Assembly (NCBI GenBank): GCA_028386065.3
Contig: JAKUCV010000446.1
Coordinates: forward strand, 1-64,000
Source: Turnera subulata
Taxonomy: Eukaryota; Streptophyta; Magnoliopsida; Malpighiales; Passifloraceae
Reading direction: 5' to 3'
Length of the DNA: 64,000 nucleotides
Position 1 is the first letter of the stretch; every line of letters begins with the position of its first letter. Below the pieces are notes generated by a model. That model did not search any database and was not told where the DNA came from. It was given only the letters and a program-made list of their open reading frames with translations. The translations under genes were made by a program, and so were the position numbers. This document shows positions 43,552 to 58,100 of this stretch, piece by piece.

Positions 43552-45954
43552 GGGCCCGTTTGGTTCGTGGAATTGTCTGGGATGGGATTGAGCCTGGGAT
43601 TGATCCCAGGGTGGGATGGGATTGAGTCTGAGATCAATCCCAGCCATCCTGTTTGGTTGTTGGGATTGGAATTGGGTCTGGAATGGGATTACATACCAAA
43701 ATTGTGTTTGGTTTGTGAGTTTGGGATTAAGTTAGATGATAATATGACCAGTTTGTCCTTGGGATTGAACTTGGTGTTTGGTTGTTGGGCTTGAATTTGG
43801 GATGGATTTGTGATGACTTTTAGAATTGTCATTTTGACTTTCCTTTTTAATTTTTTTATAGAATTGAATTTTTCTCTACATATATTATTATTTAAAACCA
43901 AAACCTCATTACATTAATTTTGTAATTGAATATGTAATTTTTTCACTAAGTATTATTTTTTTTGGAACTAAGACATCAATTCATAAAATTTTTTTAGTGA
44001 CATGACTTTTTTCACATTATTATTTTTTGAAAGTAAAACATAATTTCATTAAAATGTGTATGGGCATAAAAATTGCATTTAAATTAGATGGGTATGTAAT
44101 TTTTTGACACTTACTCTTTTATGAAACCCAATCCAAATTGCATAATCACTCATAAAAAAACAATCGCAATGCAAACAGAGAGAGGGAGAGGGAGAGGGAG
44201 AGGGATTGCAGAGGAAACAACAAGATTCTGAGGCGAACAGCCTTCGGCTTTGCAAAACTAATTGTATATGCTAAAACAATACAGAAAACAGTTATGGAAT
44301 GTCTAATTGATAGGTGGAATGCTATTCACATAAAATACAAAAATATGGAAGCAATGGAAACCTTTGAAGATTCCCCCAATACATGCATGACTCCAATAAT
44401 CTATTGTATTAACTATTGATCCAATATGTAGGGCTGCAAATTCTACCTATCCATTAACCCATATTCCATCTTTTCTAGAATACAAAGCATATTATGCCAT
44501 CCCTCACGGTTCAAGCCCCTCAAATTCAAGGCCTGGGATACAAATAGCAGTCCTTGCAGCAGTTAGAGCAGTGGCAATTAGCTTCCATCATCTATGCACC
44601 ATTCATAGCAGTCCAATCAACATGAACAGAATTGGCATCTTCTAGAATCTTGCTATTGACTTGAGTTCTAGGACGCCGAACATCAAACAAAAAACCATTA
44701 CATAAGTATCAAAGCACATCAGATAAACTTGCAAAAATGCGTTCTAATGGAGAAATAGAGAACTGCATCTTTTTTACTCAATCGCAATGCAAACAAACAA
44801 CATAGTTGATGTGCCTTTTTGCTTTCGTTTAAGTTCCAAAAGTCTAAAAAAACACAGCTATGAATCTGTTTCCCCAATGACATGGGAATATCCATTGTTC
44901 CCAGCAATAATTCACAACTGAATAGAACTAATGTCCATGCACGAAGACATATGCAGCAGCTCATGCATATGATATTCAATAAGCTGCAGATTGCGGAGCA
45001 GAATTACTGTCCATGCACAAGACATATGCAGCACCTTATGCATATGGTACAACAGCCAAGCAAGCTTCATCAAGAAAAAAAAAATTGAATTTCCTAACTA
45101 GTGAAGTTGATCAAAAGTCAAAAGAATATCCACCATCAACAGCCACAAAATTGTCCAACCATTCCAAAATTGTCCAACCATTTACTGAAACCCAATACAG
45201 CCCCAAGGCATAGAATAAACAAGCGTCCAATTATACAAAACAGCGAGTGAGAGAGAATGACGAAACGCAAGTTCTTACCTGAGCCAGAGAAAAGCGCAAT
45301 CCCGTCGAGCTCAACTTGATTCCACCTACAACACCCAAACGAAGATCAATTAGGGTCTAATTAAAGGTAAATGAAGGGATAATTAGTTTCAAACATGTAT
45401 TTTAACCGAATTGAAGGTTTAATTTCCAAATTGGGAATTAGGGTTTATGGGTATAAATTTGGGGTTTTGATTTTGAGGGAAAAGGTGACGGAAAGATAGT
45501 GGGAAACGACGCAGAAGTGGAAGATGAAAGTTGGCGAAGATGATTTTTTGCAGAAAACGTCTCAAAAATTCACTGGAATCGGAGAGAAGGAGGAGGAGGA
45601 GGAGGAGGAGAAGAGAGGGAGCGAAAAATACCTGGAATGAGAAGAGAGAGAAGGTTTGGAGCTCGACTGAATTGCATGAACGGGAAAAGCGCTTTTTATA
45701 TGCCGAGGGTATTTTCGTATTACATGAAATTGGGCAGGGACACGCCCGTCCTAAAAAATCAATCCCTATCCCGGCTTTTCAATCCCGCGCCTTGAAGGTG
45801 AGATTAAAAAGCGGGATACGAGTCTTGTATCCCGGGTCGGTGGGATTGAATCCCATCTCAATCCCGACCCCTACCTATTTTTTTCTTCAACCAAACGGTG
45901 AGTTCGGGTTGAATCCCTATCCCGCGCCTCCAACACCACAAACCAAACGGGCAC
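43552..45954. mobile_element. 2.4-kb non-autonomous PIF/Harbinger-like element upstream of SKI2
   Basis: Terminal inverted repeats: GGGCCCGTTTGGTTCGTGG at the left and GTGCCCGTTTGGTTTGTGG read from the right. TTA duplications lie directly outside (43549-43551 and 45955-45957). Subterminal GGGATTGA/TCAATCCC motifs occur at both ends. The interior has no transposase; it includes simple GAGGGA repeats (44176-44205) and poly-GAGGAG (about 45590-45612). Its end sequence differs from the element at 18611-29921, so that element's transposase family need not have moved it. Confidence 0.85.
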
Positions 45955-45957
45955 TTA

Positions 45958-46166
45958 GTGAAATCTTTTGTTCTCTCCGTTGCCGTGCGGGTTTACTACA
46001 TTCGGACAAAACTTCCGTTCTCACTCAAAACCCGCGAAAACACCCCCCGCGACTCCAAAAAAGAAAAAAGAAAAAAATCATCACACAAAACCGCACCGGA
46101 ACGCAACGCACCCTCCCCACCCCAATATACAACTTCCAAAAACTCGCAAAACAAAATCACAATCAC
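45958..46166 (+). promoter_or_regulatory. SKI2 5' flank / 5' leader
   Basis: Only about 210 bp separate the Harbinger-like element from the SKI2 start codon, so the promoter is either very short or partly inside the transposon. The region is C/A-rich. No clear TATA box was found. The SKI2 reading frame is open through it and back to 45531. Confidence 0.45.
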
Positions 46167-49100
46167 ATGAATCGGATCCAAGCAGCAAACGAGCTCTCCT
46201 TCCGGGTCGGGTTCTCCGGCCACAGTGGCCACCTCCGCGTGGAGCCTCTGTACTCCCAAGAGCGCCCCAACCCCATAACATCACTTCCAGATTTTGTGCT
46301 TGTAAGTCACTGTTTTCATCTATACTATACTACCACCTCCCTTTGGCATTTGCTTGTTAACTGTTCAATTAAATTCTTAGTTAACCGTTTTCAGTTATTC
46401 AACAAGTTAAATTAAGTTTTCATCCTAGTTGCTATCTAGGGTTTTGGTGATAATGCTCTTGAGCTTTGGAAAGAATAATAGTGATGTCAGCTTCCGCCGG
46501 TATTCTAACTGCCATTTTAACTCGTTACAGCCTCCCGCATTTCCTAGAGAAACGCTGGTATCGATAAAGGAGCATATAGAGGAGAGGTATCTCTTGCCGA
46601 GGCTAGACCCCGACGAATTCCCTCCGGAAAAAGCTGGAAGGCAGTGGGATTTTGATTGGTTTGAGAGGGTAAGAGTGACATTGGACCCTTCGTTGCCACG
46701 GTCTGTTGTTGTTCCCACGTGGGAGTTGCCTTTCAGACAAAGAAAGAATGAGTCCGAGGGAGGAGTATGGGAGCCTGAGTCTGCAGAGGTATGTGGATTT
46801 TGTTTGAATCTGTTTGTCCTTTTCTTTTTCCTGCGGAAATTATAATTGGTGAACTGTTTTACTGCGTTTTCAATTCTATTGGGTTGATATGAATGACTGG
46901 GATCCCCGGGCGCCTTTAGGGTTTTTGAATCTTGTGATTGGTACTTGTGTCTTTAGCTTCTGTTAGAGAACTAGCATGTTATACTGTTTTAGGTGGATGT
47001 GTCAGAATTAATAGTTGAAGGTCAAGATTCTGTTCCTTTGCTACGTGTGGCTGGGCCAGCTAAGGATGTGGTAAGAGGAAGCATAAACAACCGCCCTTTT
47101 CGTCCAGGAGGTTTGGATGATGCTCAATCCTTGGATAGAATTATACCAAGCGGTGCTGCCAGTGGGGATTGGGTACGTGAAGTGTTAAGCGGTGGTCCAG
47201 TTCAGACCATTCCTCCGAGTCTTAAGCAAGGATTAGACCTCGGTGATCTAAAGGTAATCAAATGTGCAATTCAACTTGGAATTGAACGCAATTCATGTTT
47301 CTGAATTAACTAATGTTATTATTAGTTAAAATTCTCTTGTAGCCATATCCTTCAACATGGAATGCTTATAAGGATCAAGGTTCATCCATCAGTACACTGG
47401 ATGAAAATGTGGTTAGTCACTGCATTGCTTCCCCATTTTATTGCTCCACATTTTACCCATTTCTGGGTCTTTGTAGAAATCTGCTTGTTCGATGGTATTC
47501 AGTTTTGATTTCTTTGGCAGAGCAATTTATCTGTGCAGTTCGATGACTTGTTCAAGAAGGCGTGGGAAGACGATGTCAGTGCACAATATGAGGCAGATGG
47601 TACGTATGATATGCATTGTTTTCTTTGTTTATCATTCACTGGTGCTTCATTTCAAAGTTGTGAGGTTATAAGCAACGAGCAGGGAAGGACCTTAATGAGA
47701 TTTTTCCTTTTGAATCTGGCTACCAAGTCAAGATCTTGGACCAAGTCAATATTGATAATGTTGAGTAGATCCATGATATCTCATTAAATTGTTCATTCAA
47801 TGAGCTTTCTCGCTATTATGCTTTGGAGAGTACTTCATGAAAATTCATGACCAATGAGGCAATGGGAGCCCAGTTATGGTTTACTTTGGATTTTAGGGAG
47901 CACTGGTGTGTTGGCCTGCTTAGCTTACTTCTCCTTCGTGGAGGTTGTTTCTCAATTGTTCTCCACTGTGCTCAATGACCATTTGTTGAACTTACCAGAT
48001 CCAAATCAACGGATTGAGGCCATACAGAATTATGTGACACTTCTTAGATATTTGATCTGTCGTCAGCATCACCTTCTGTTGGTTGAAGGGTCAACAGCGT
48101 TGTTGTAAGCCTGTTTTGGCAAGTATAAATGTCTAAATTATGCATCATTCAACATCGATAACCATTTCAACTTGTAATGAATATTAGAATTTGGAGTTTC
48201 CTCATGTTATTAAGAACGTATCGCAGTAGTTAATTAACAACAGTGAAGCGTATGTGATAGATGTTGCGATATACACAAATACAGCCGTTTCTTTTCTTTT
48301 TCGTCGTTAAATCAGTATTTCTTCCTAGACATGGTTTCTTGGAAGGAAGTATTTTATACATAACAGCAGCTGTTTCGTTGTTTTTCCTCTGTGAAATAAG
48401 TATTTTCTCTGAGAAACAATTCGTGGAAGCATTTTAGTCTTGAAGCTGGGACTGACATTTGAATAATTGTCTTTCTTCCTTAGGAATTTCCGTCTGTGCT
48501 CTCTCTTTGGATTTGTGTTTAGACTTGTGTTTCTCCTGGAAAATTCTAAGCTGCTGCCTGCTGTCAAAAAAATAAATGATATTCTTGCTATGAAATGAGT
48601 TGTTTAGTTTTGCAAGACTTGAACATGTGATTTATTTTAACTAATTTTCTAGCCCAGCATATGTACTTCATACTTTGTCTCTGTCATCTTATTGTACGGG
48701 CTTCTTGCTTAGGCTATTTGTCAGAAGAGGATTCCATGAAGTCAGATACTGCAGTGAGCAAGACTGATGCCCTGACCAATGTGGCTGAGCCTGAATTATC
48801 TATGTTGGATGAGATTTTGGCAGTTGACTCAGGTGGACTCGTATCACTATCAAAGACAGCTGGTGGTAGTGGTGAACACCAGCAAGCAGAGGTCTATCAC
48901 TGGATAAAACCTTGTCTGTTGCTTTCAATCTACTTGTCCCTGCTTTTGTGGTATCCATTTCGCTTAGTAATCTGGATTTAATGGCAGGAACAGGCTCTTG
49001 GTGACAGTGCTGAAGAGATTGCTGAACACTTCTCTGAACTTGTTCCGGATATGGCACTTAAATTTCCATTTGAATTGGATACATTCCAAAAGCAGGTAGA

Positions 49101-52100
49101 TCAATACAGATTTCTTTTTCTTGTCATGTTCACTGACCAGAGTTGTAATCTGAGTAGATTTGTACATGCAATGGCTTAGCATGTGGCATTCTAGTAAAAT
49201 TGGAAGGAATTTCACTTTCTCAAGCATGATTATTGTAAATTTGCATTTCGCTTGTTCGCTTGTTTTTGGCTTGACTGCTTCCGTTGCAACAATTATTGCC
49301 TTTTGGATTTATTTGAAAGGACCCATCCTCTTTTGTCTTCTCAGCATGTCTAGATGCATATAAACTAAATGTATCATTTCGTATAGTTCTCAGACAATAA
49401 CTTATCACTTACACTGTGACTCAGAAGGCTATAATATTCAACATTCTAAACAGTTCCTTGTGTTTATGGTTTGGCTGCTTTCATGGAATTTGCTAATTTC
49501 GTTTTTAATTCTCATGATAACTCAAACGTGTGATATTATTTGCAACTGTTTCTTCTGGTCACCCACTTGTTACCACATACAATGAATACTGTGTCCTGGG
49601 GGAAACTTGCATAGGTTATTTTGCTCGCTGCTCTGCTGAGCTACTTCTTTCTTTGGATGACAACAGGCCATATATTATCTGGAAAAAGGAGACTCTGTAT
49701 TTGTGGCAGCTCATACATCAGCTGGGAAGACTGTTGTTGCAGAATATGCATTTGCTTTGGCATCAAAAGTACTGCCTTCTGGATCTAGTACCCTATGACT
49801 AAAATTCTAAACAGTTTAACTGTTCCAGCATCTGAGAGTTTATCGAATTCCAAGTTCTATAATATCATAATCAAAATGCTTATTTGCTAATATTTTTGTG
49901 GTAACCACAGCATTGCACACGAGCTGTCTATACTGCTCCCATAAAAACAATCAGCAACCAAAAGTATCGGGATTTTTGTGGGAAATTCGATGTTGGTCTT
50001 CTTACAGGTGATGTTAGTTTGAGACCGGAGGCTTCTTGTCTCATCATGACCACTGAAATATTGAGGTCTATGCTTTATCGAGGTGCTGATATTATACGGG
50101 ATATTGAATGGGTAAGGAGGTTATTGTTCCTTTTGTAATTGTAAACTACCTTCCTGAATTTAACTTTCTCTGCTTTTCTTTCTTTGGTCTATAACTGACT
50201 TTTGTTTGTTTTTTTTTCCGACTTTCTTGGGGTTAGGTTATATTTGATGAGGTCCACTATGTCAATGATGTTGAAAGAGGTGTAGTTTGGGAAGAAGTTA
50301 TAATCATGCTTCCCAAACATGTAAATATTGTCCTCCTTTCAGCAACGGTATGTGCTTCTTTGCGTTCCTTGTCACTGAATGTTGTTTATGATAACTCACT
50401 ATTAATGATTAATGATGGGCAAGCTCATTTTTATAATATTTTACAGCTTTTGTTAGGTTCAGGTATTGTTATAAGCTAGTGGTGTAGTTGTTGCTTGTGG
50501 AGGGATACCAAGCGTGTGATGCTTCTTGCATGTGTTGCTTTTCTGGCATCAAAGTTTAGCTTATTATCTCATTAGCTATAAAAGTTTGATCTAGGTTTGT
50601 TGCATTTTACGTGATGCTTTCTTTAGTGTGATTGGGCTAGTTAGGCTATATCATTTGTCAAGAGCCGCAGAAAATGCCAGGTGGTTTCTATTGCTTTGAT
50701 TTCTTGTCAAAGTATTGTTCTTGGACGAATGCAAAATTTTTGCCCTGTCAATTTAACCATTGAAATATTTAGGGAGTCACTAGCGCACATTGCAGATCAG
50801 AAACACTGTAAAGCCTTATAAAATTTGTCTATTGTTATTTATTGCCAAGCATTTTTCTCTATAAGTTTACGACACTGTTTTGAAAATCCTAATGTATGAA
50901 CAATGGCTTTATGCGAATTGAGTCTGCTACTTACTGTTGAACATGTAATTTGGTTTCCTTCAGAATGTCACAATGCATGCAGAGATGCCTCTGCTGTCTA
51001 TCACCTTTTCAGCTGATTCACTGATTTAGTTGTTCCTTTCAACATTGCAGGTACCAAATACTGTTGAATTTGCTGACTGGATTAGCCGAACAAAGCAGAA
51101 GAAAATCCGTGTCACTGGGTATGAAGTAAATTTCTCGCATCTTATGTTGGACTGATTGGAATTCCTAGGAGAAATTCAGTTTCATTGTGCTTGTTCGCCT
51201 TCCTTTCCTGGATTTTTGAATTTTTTTAGAATTCAGGTTCAAGTATTGTTCTTTCATTGATTGTAGCATCATGCATCTCCTGTAAACTATGACAAACACC
51301 AAATCCTTCTAGAGTCCACACTTCAGTTTGTCTTACCTGCTGATGTCATAAGGTGGTTGTGAAAATTTTCATTTGGTAAAGTGGGAAAAATTAGGTTACT
51401 TGCTATATATTTGTTTGTGGTTAACAGTTCTTTCACAATTCCGTGTTTGCTATCAGCACTACGAAAAGACCAGTCCCATTGGAGCACTGCCTATTTTACT
51501 CTGGAGAACTATACAAAATATGTGAGAATGAGGCCTTTTTACCCCAGGGATTGAAAGCTGCTAAAGATGCACATAAGAAAAAGAACACAAGTGTAGTTGG
51601 TGGCAACATGAGGTCGTATGCTGGGCATTCAGCAGTGCGTGCTGGTGCTCATGATCAGAAACGTGAAAACCCTAATCGTGGCAAACAAAATAAGCATTCT
51701 GGTTCCCCAAATCTGGGGAGCTTCTCTGGGAACCAAAACAATGGAGGTGGTGATAGTAACTGGAGTTCGAGAAGATCAGAGGCTTCAATATGGTTGCAGC
51801 TTGTTAACAAGCTCTCAAAGAAATCCTTATTACCCGTATGTTGTGCGATCTTATAAATTTGTCTTTTCTCCAGGAAGCTTTTTTCTTTCTGGTATATATG
51901 AATCTCACTCTGGCATGTTTTGCAACTTATCATTTTTATTGAGGTATAAAGATGGACTGGAAACAGAAATATTTGAAGATCCATTCTCAAAAAATCTGAG
52001 AATTTTTAATCTCTCATCAGTTGGCGGACAATTTTCTTGTTTCTCAATCCAATATGGCATTGTTTTTATCTATTTTGTGGGAGACTTGTGATATAACCTT

Positions 52101-55100
52101 GCTATTCAAAATTTTCATGCTTGAAATCAAAAGGAATACAAGCCTATCTTTATGGAGAAAAGAATATATGAATATGAAGAGTTATGCATTTATCTTCATT
52201 TTCTTTTGGAGTGTAGATTGATGGGCTCTATGCATATTGTAACACCTTGATTTGTTCCCTAAATGTGAGATAACTCATATGTCTTCAACTGGAATTTGTG
52301 AGTTTAGGTTTCTGAATTTCTAATATATCAGCAAAAAGATTACTACCTTTTCCTTACTGTTGCTGGAAATTTGAATTATTGCACAGGATTTATCCTTTGT
52401 TTTTGTGAACAGTTTTATTTTTCTTCACTTAGGTGGTTATATTTTGTTTCTCAAAGAACCGGTGTGATAAATCTGCGGACAACATGCCTGGGACTGACCT
52501 CACCAGTAGTTCTGAGAAGAGTGAGATACGTGTTTTCTGCGACAAAGCATTTTCACGACTCAAGGGATCTGATCGGAATTTACCACAGGTTTGATAGCTT
52601 GCATGACCATATACTATTGATATAGTTGTATCTTAGGTTCATATAAGATTTAATTTGATGAACAGATTGTAAGAGTTCAGAGCCTTCTTCGTAGAGGTAT
52701 TGGTGTTCATCATGCAGGGCTTCTTCCAATTGTTAAGGAAGTTGTTGAAATGCTTTTCTGTCGCGGTGTGATTAAGGTAATGTTATTAATTATTAGTTTC
52801 CTTCTGCATTTTCTTGCACTCCTTTTTGGTTTTCAGTGTATTCTACAATCTTTGGTTGCTTTTTAGAGGATTCAGAGGTTCTAGATAAAAATTCCTTTCA
52901 TGAAAGAAATATTGTCCCAGGAGTATTTGGGAGACGGTCATTCATTTGATAATGGTTGCATAAAGTCGGTTGTCTACCCTGGGTCACAACCTTGTTGTGA
53001 GGATGTGAATTTCTTATATTGGAGTAACTCCAGGTTGAGTTCATTTAGAACTTTTTTGGAACTTTCACGTAAATATTGCTGAAACTTTTTGCTTTTCATG
53101 AAGCTAAATCGGCAGTAACAATCATAATTTTCCTGTGATTCTTAAGTGACATAATTTCTTGATGAAGCTGCTATTTTTGTTTCAGGTTTTGTTTTCAACG
53201 GAGACATTTGCCATGGGGGTTAATGCCCCAGCGAGAACGGTGTGTATTCTTAGTTGTCGAAAGACTAATGGCTTCTTATAGTCCATTACTTTTCTTCAGT
53301 ACTGTTTTCTTTTCTGCTTTGACATTCACTTGCTGGTATTTAATATTGGGAGTGAAGGGTCCTGTGGCAACTGATACTGTGGTTGACAGTTTAAGTCAAT
53401 TTAGTGGAACCTGTTTGATATTGTGATGAGGGTTGTTCAACATGAAGAAGTTATCTTTGATGTGACCTATTTTCGAATAAGTTTTATTTCCTTCTTTTAT
53501 ATTGCAACTGCCACATCTATGACTAGTTTGAGTGGGATTCTATACTTGTTCTGTTAACTTGCAGCTGCTAATATTTTTTATTTCAAAGAGAAGATGCAGA
53601 GATATAAATTGTCAACGTATTTGTTTAATAACATTGATATGAAGCTCTCAATGAATTACTGAGATTTTTCTCATATCCTGTGATTCTGTTGATAATGGCA
53701 GTGAAGCATATATAAAACAAGAGAATGAATAATTTCCATTAGCGTTCTTGCCTTTGACTAATTGGGTGACAACCTTAATTAAGATTATACTGAATAATAA
53801 GGAGCGGATATTGGGAGAATGGAACATAAATCAAAGTGGCTTCAAAATCTTGTGGCTTTTTGAACTTTTGATTAGAGGGAATAGAACGAATCATGCAGCT
53901 CTTCTGAGGACCATATCCTGGGCATATGGGAAAAGCTCCAAAAGTTTGGTAATCACTATTAGTTTAAGCAACTTGAAAGGAACAAAAAATTGGCAGGAAT
54001 GCCCTTTGGATAGTAAACCACGAAGTATTTTATGCACCAAGATTAGAAGCATTTTGTTGGTGTATTAAACCACCAAATTTTGTTGTATATCCTTATACTT
54101 ACATGACAGATTCTGTTCTGTAACTAGTTGTAATACATGTACAGCGTCTGGACATTATTGATAGCATACCCCATATTCACATTACTGTTTAGACATGAGA
54201 CTCAGTATAATTCTTAACTCGCTTTGAGATTTTCCACAGGTTGTATTTGATACTTTAAGGAAGTTTGATGGCAAAGAATTTAGACAACTACTTCCCGGAG
54301 AATACACTCAAATGGCAGGTCGTGCTGGTCGGAGAGGACTTGACAAAATTGGTACAGTTGTTGTAATGTGTCGTGACGAGATTCCCAAAGAGAGGGACTT
54401 GAGACATGTTATTGTTGGTAGTGCTACCAGGCTTGAGTCTCAGTTTCGACTGACTTATATTATGATCTTGCATCTCCTCCGTGTTGAAGAACTTAAGGTA
54501 ATTTAAATTGTAGATTGCACTTGGGATCCTACAAGAATTTGTAATATGTATTTGATATAGGAAATTGTAACTTATTGAAATGCACAAGTTGGAATTTTTT
54601 TGCCATGTGTCATTGCTCACTTGAATGGGGAACAACATATAGCATGGGAATGTCTGATGGGTTGTGCTTCTTCTTTATCTTTTGCCTCCTTAAACCGTAT
54701 TGTTACAATAGAGTTATAATTATTGTGTCTGGACATGCAATAAGAAGCTAGCTGAATCGAGATGACCATCGACACCTCTATTCTGTTTTAGTTTCAGTGC
54801 TCCTGTCCCGAGCAACATAAGTTGATTTCCTATGTTATGTTGCCATAAACATGCACCCATTTGCATATTGCAGAAAGGTTATCTGGATGCTTGCTTTCAG
54901 ACCATAGTTCCTGCAAATATCTTCTTCTTGCATTCTCCATATATATATATATACTGGGTCCTTCCGTTCCTCAAATGTATGCACATTAGTTTAACATATC
55001 TCCTGAAACTGTGGGTAGGACCTCGGATGGTGGATAAAATAAAGACCTGCATTCATATTTTATTCAAGTTTTTTTCCCAAGTGAGAGACATTAACTATGA

Positions 55101-58100
55101 TTTTATTCTTGACTTGTTAAAACTCCTTCCCTATCATATGAAGTTTATTTTGAGCATATAAATATTTAAATGCGAGTTAAAAGAGGTACTTCTCAACCAT
55201 GGGTGCGGGAGAAACAAAGTCATAGCCTTTGCAGATTCTATTTTCCCCAACCCTTGATCATTCAATTGAAAGGAAAACTGTTGATACTATTCATTTTTCT
55301 TTAGGTTTATTTATTAATGCTGGAAGCTTGTTGTTCAAGTTATTCTGAGTAACTGGTATATTGAGCCCATCGCAGCCTAACAATGTTCTTTGCTATGGCA
55401 GATATATAATTTGAAAAAAAAAAAAAACTTAATGGTGCCTTTCTTTTTTTTTTTTTTTAAAAAAAATCTGTATCTTTTTTTGATATGTTTTCACAGTTCA
55501 TTTCAAATGTATTGATTGACAGATTTAATTGCAGGTTGAAGACATGCTAAAAAGAAGCTTTGCCGAGTTCCACACTCAAAAGAACCTTCCTGAACAGCAG
55601 CAACTGCTGCTGCGTAAGCTTTCTCAGCCTGATAAAACTATTGAGTAAGCACATAAACTGCAGAACCTTGGTCGTTGACTTGGCTATTGTATCTAACGTT
55701 TCTAAATTTATTCTTGAGAACTCTGCTTGCTTCAATATGGATGCAGTTTCCTTTTTCTGGTTCTCTGAGCTAATGATTTAGTACCCATGCTATATCTCTA
55801 TATTTTGTCCTCCATATCCCATCTTATTGTTTCTTGTTGCATTTGATGTTCTGCTGCTTCTGCATACTTATTCCTTATTTCAGCAAGTTATATGATTGAT
55901 CACCAAAATGTAACTGGCATGTCAAGGAGTTTTCTGTATAAAAGTTGGTGAGTCTGCTTTTGGTTAAGATTTTGATTGATAGAAAAACTAGTCATATCTT
56001 TGAGGCTTCATTGTCAGAAGCTTTTGTTTGGGAGCTTTGGTTGTATGGTTCTTGTAATTTTGCCCTATCACTCATTAATGTATTAATCATTTCATATGTT
56101 TTGAATACTTTATTACGAGCAACTGAATTTCTACGCATACTTCAAGTTTGAGGTGCAGAAGTTGTTTCCGCTCTTAGCGTCATGCTTCTCTAGTTTTTTC
56201 TTGTGAAATTTTAGTTTCACTTGGTCTCAGAAATTTATGTGGCTTTAAAAGGCTTTGATGATCTTAAATATTATTGTTGCTGCATCGGTTGCTTCATGAT
56301 GTTTTTATTCCTTGTATGTTCTTTGAATCATTGAACAATTTTCATGCATCTTTTATCAGAGTTCTTCAAGATCTCATTGATTGGGTGATTGTGAAAACTG
56401 AAAGATCTTAGTTGATGGTCCCGTGATGCACACTGTTTCCATCTTTTTTCTGTTTAACTCTTCTACTTTTGTTTGACGCAGATGTATAAAAGGCGAGCCA
56501 TCAATTGAAGAGTATTATGACATGCTCTTAGAAGCTGAGAAATATAGCAATCAGGTGTCAGAGGCACTCATGCAGTCCTCTGTTTCCCATCAATTTCTTA
56601 CAATTGGAAGAGTGGTAGTAGTGAAATCAGAAACCCAATCTGTGAGTTCTTATTCATTTCATCTGCTTGAACAGAGATTCCAATACGTCTTATCTACTTT
56701 TTCACTTCCCCAACCAGCTCCTTCCAATCCTCGTCTTCTGCTTGTTTCTTATGTCTAGAATTCACATTACATATTAAAGAAAAATAAAGATGAACCTCGA
56801 GCTGAACTAAATGCAATACTATTGTGCTTCATTCATATGTTTATATTTGGTTGGACATTACATGTTGCATAAATAAATGAATCTTCAGCTGGATTAAATA
56901 CCATGCACAGATATAAACATGTTTAGAAGTGATTATTATCATGGATATAGCCATGTAATTTGTTGCATAGTTATAGAATATTCTGTATTATGGCCTCGTT
57001 GAACCATACATCAACTAAATGTTTCATTTTTGAAGCAGTAAATGCATTTTTAATACAATTAACTAAAATGCTGGTCTTGTCAATATACAATGGGCAGGAA
57101 CACTTGCTTGGAGTTATTTTAAAAGCACCTTCTGCGAGCATGAAGCAATACATAGTTTTAGTGTTGAAACCTGACATACCAACATCTATCCAAACTCCCT
57201 CTGGCGAAGATAAAAAGGGTGGCGATTTTCCTTCGGGCTATGTGCTGATGCCAAAATCAAAGCGTGGTCTTGAAGAAGAGTATGTTACCTCTGTTAGTCA
57301 TCGGAAAGGAACAGGTGCGGTCAACATAAAATTACCATACAGCGGTTCTGCTGCTGGCGTCAGATATGAAGTTAAAGGGATTGATAGTAGAGAAATCCTA
57401 AGCATATGTGATTGTAAAATAAAGGTTGATCAAGTGCGGCTTCTTGAAGAGGGCAGCAGTACTGCTTTCTCTAAGACAGTTCAACTGCTAAAGGAAAAAA
57501 AACCTGATGGAAATAAGTATCCTCCAGTCCTAGATCCACAGAAAGGTATGGCCATTTGTTCGTTGATATGACATTTCCCATAATAAAATTGAACTGCACA
57601 ATCTGTTAGGATGATGCGCTTGTTCTGTTGCATTCCTTTGAGCATGCTTTGCTTGATATTTCCAATCTCCATTGCAATTAGGAAAGACAACCAGTTAAGG
57701 AAAGGAAAAGTGGTAGCATTCTCTTCTGTTGTAAGTTGTATTTCTGTCACAGAAGCCTGGGAAGGTTGATTAAATGTTTATTATTTGTTGTATAGATTCG
57801 GACATTGGCTTATTTGAGCCATGGCTACACCTGTCACAATGCATTAACTTTCTGACTTTCTTTTTTCTGAATGATTTATTTTCTTTATTTCTTCTTCAGC
57901 CTTCTGTAATTGTTAAGTTCATATTGTGTCCTGATGGTTTCTATTCTAGCGAAGTTGCATATAGAAGGCTTGGTTGATTAAGGAGTGTTCTGGTTTCCAC
58001 CCTAAAATCTGGCTACTAATTTCATGAGATGGTCAATGAAAATGGAAAGTTGATAATTTCTTTTTTATGATTTCCTAATTTTGTTGGAGATTTGAGTTGT

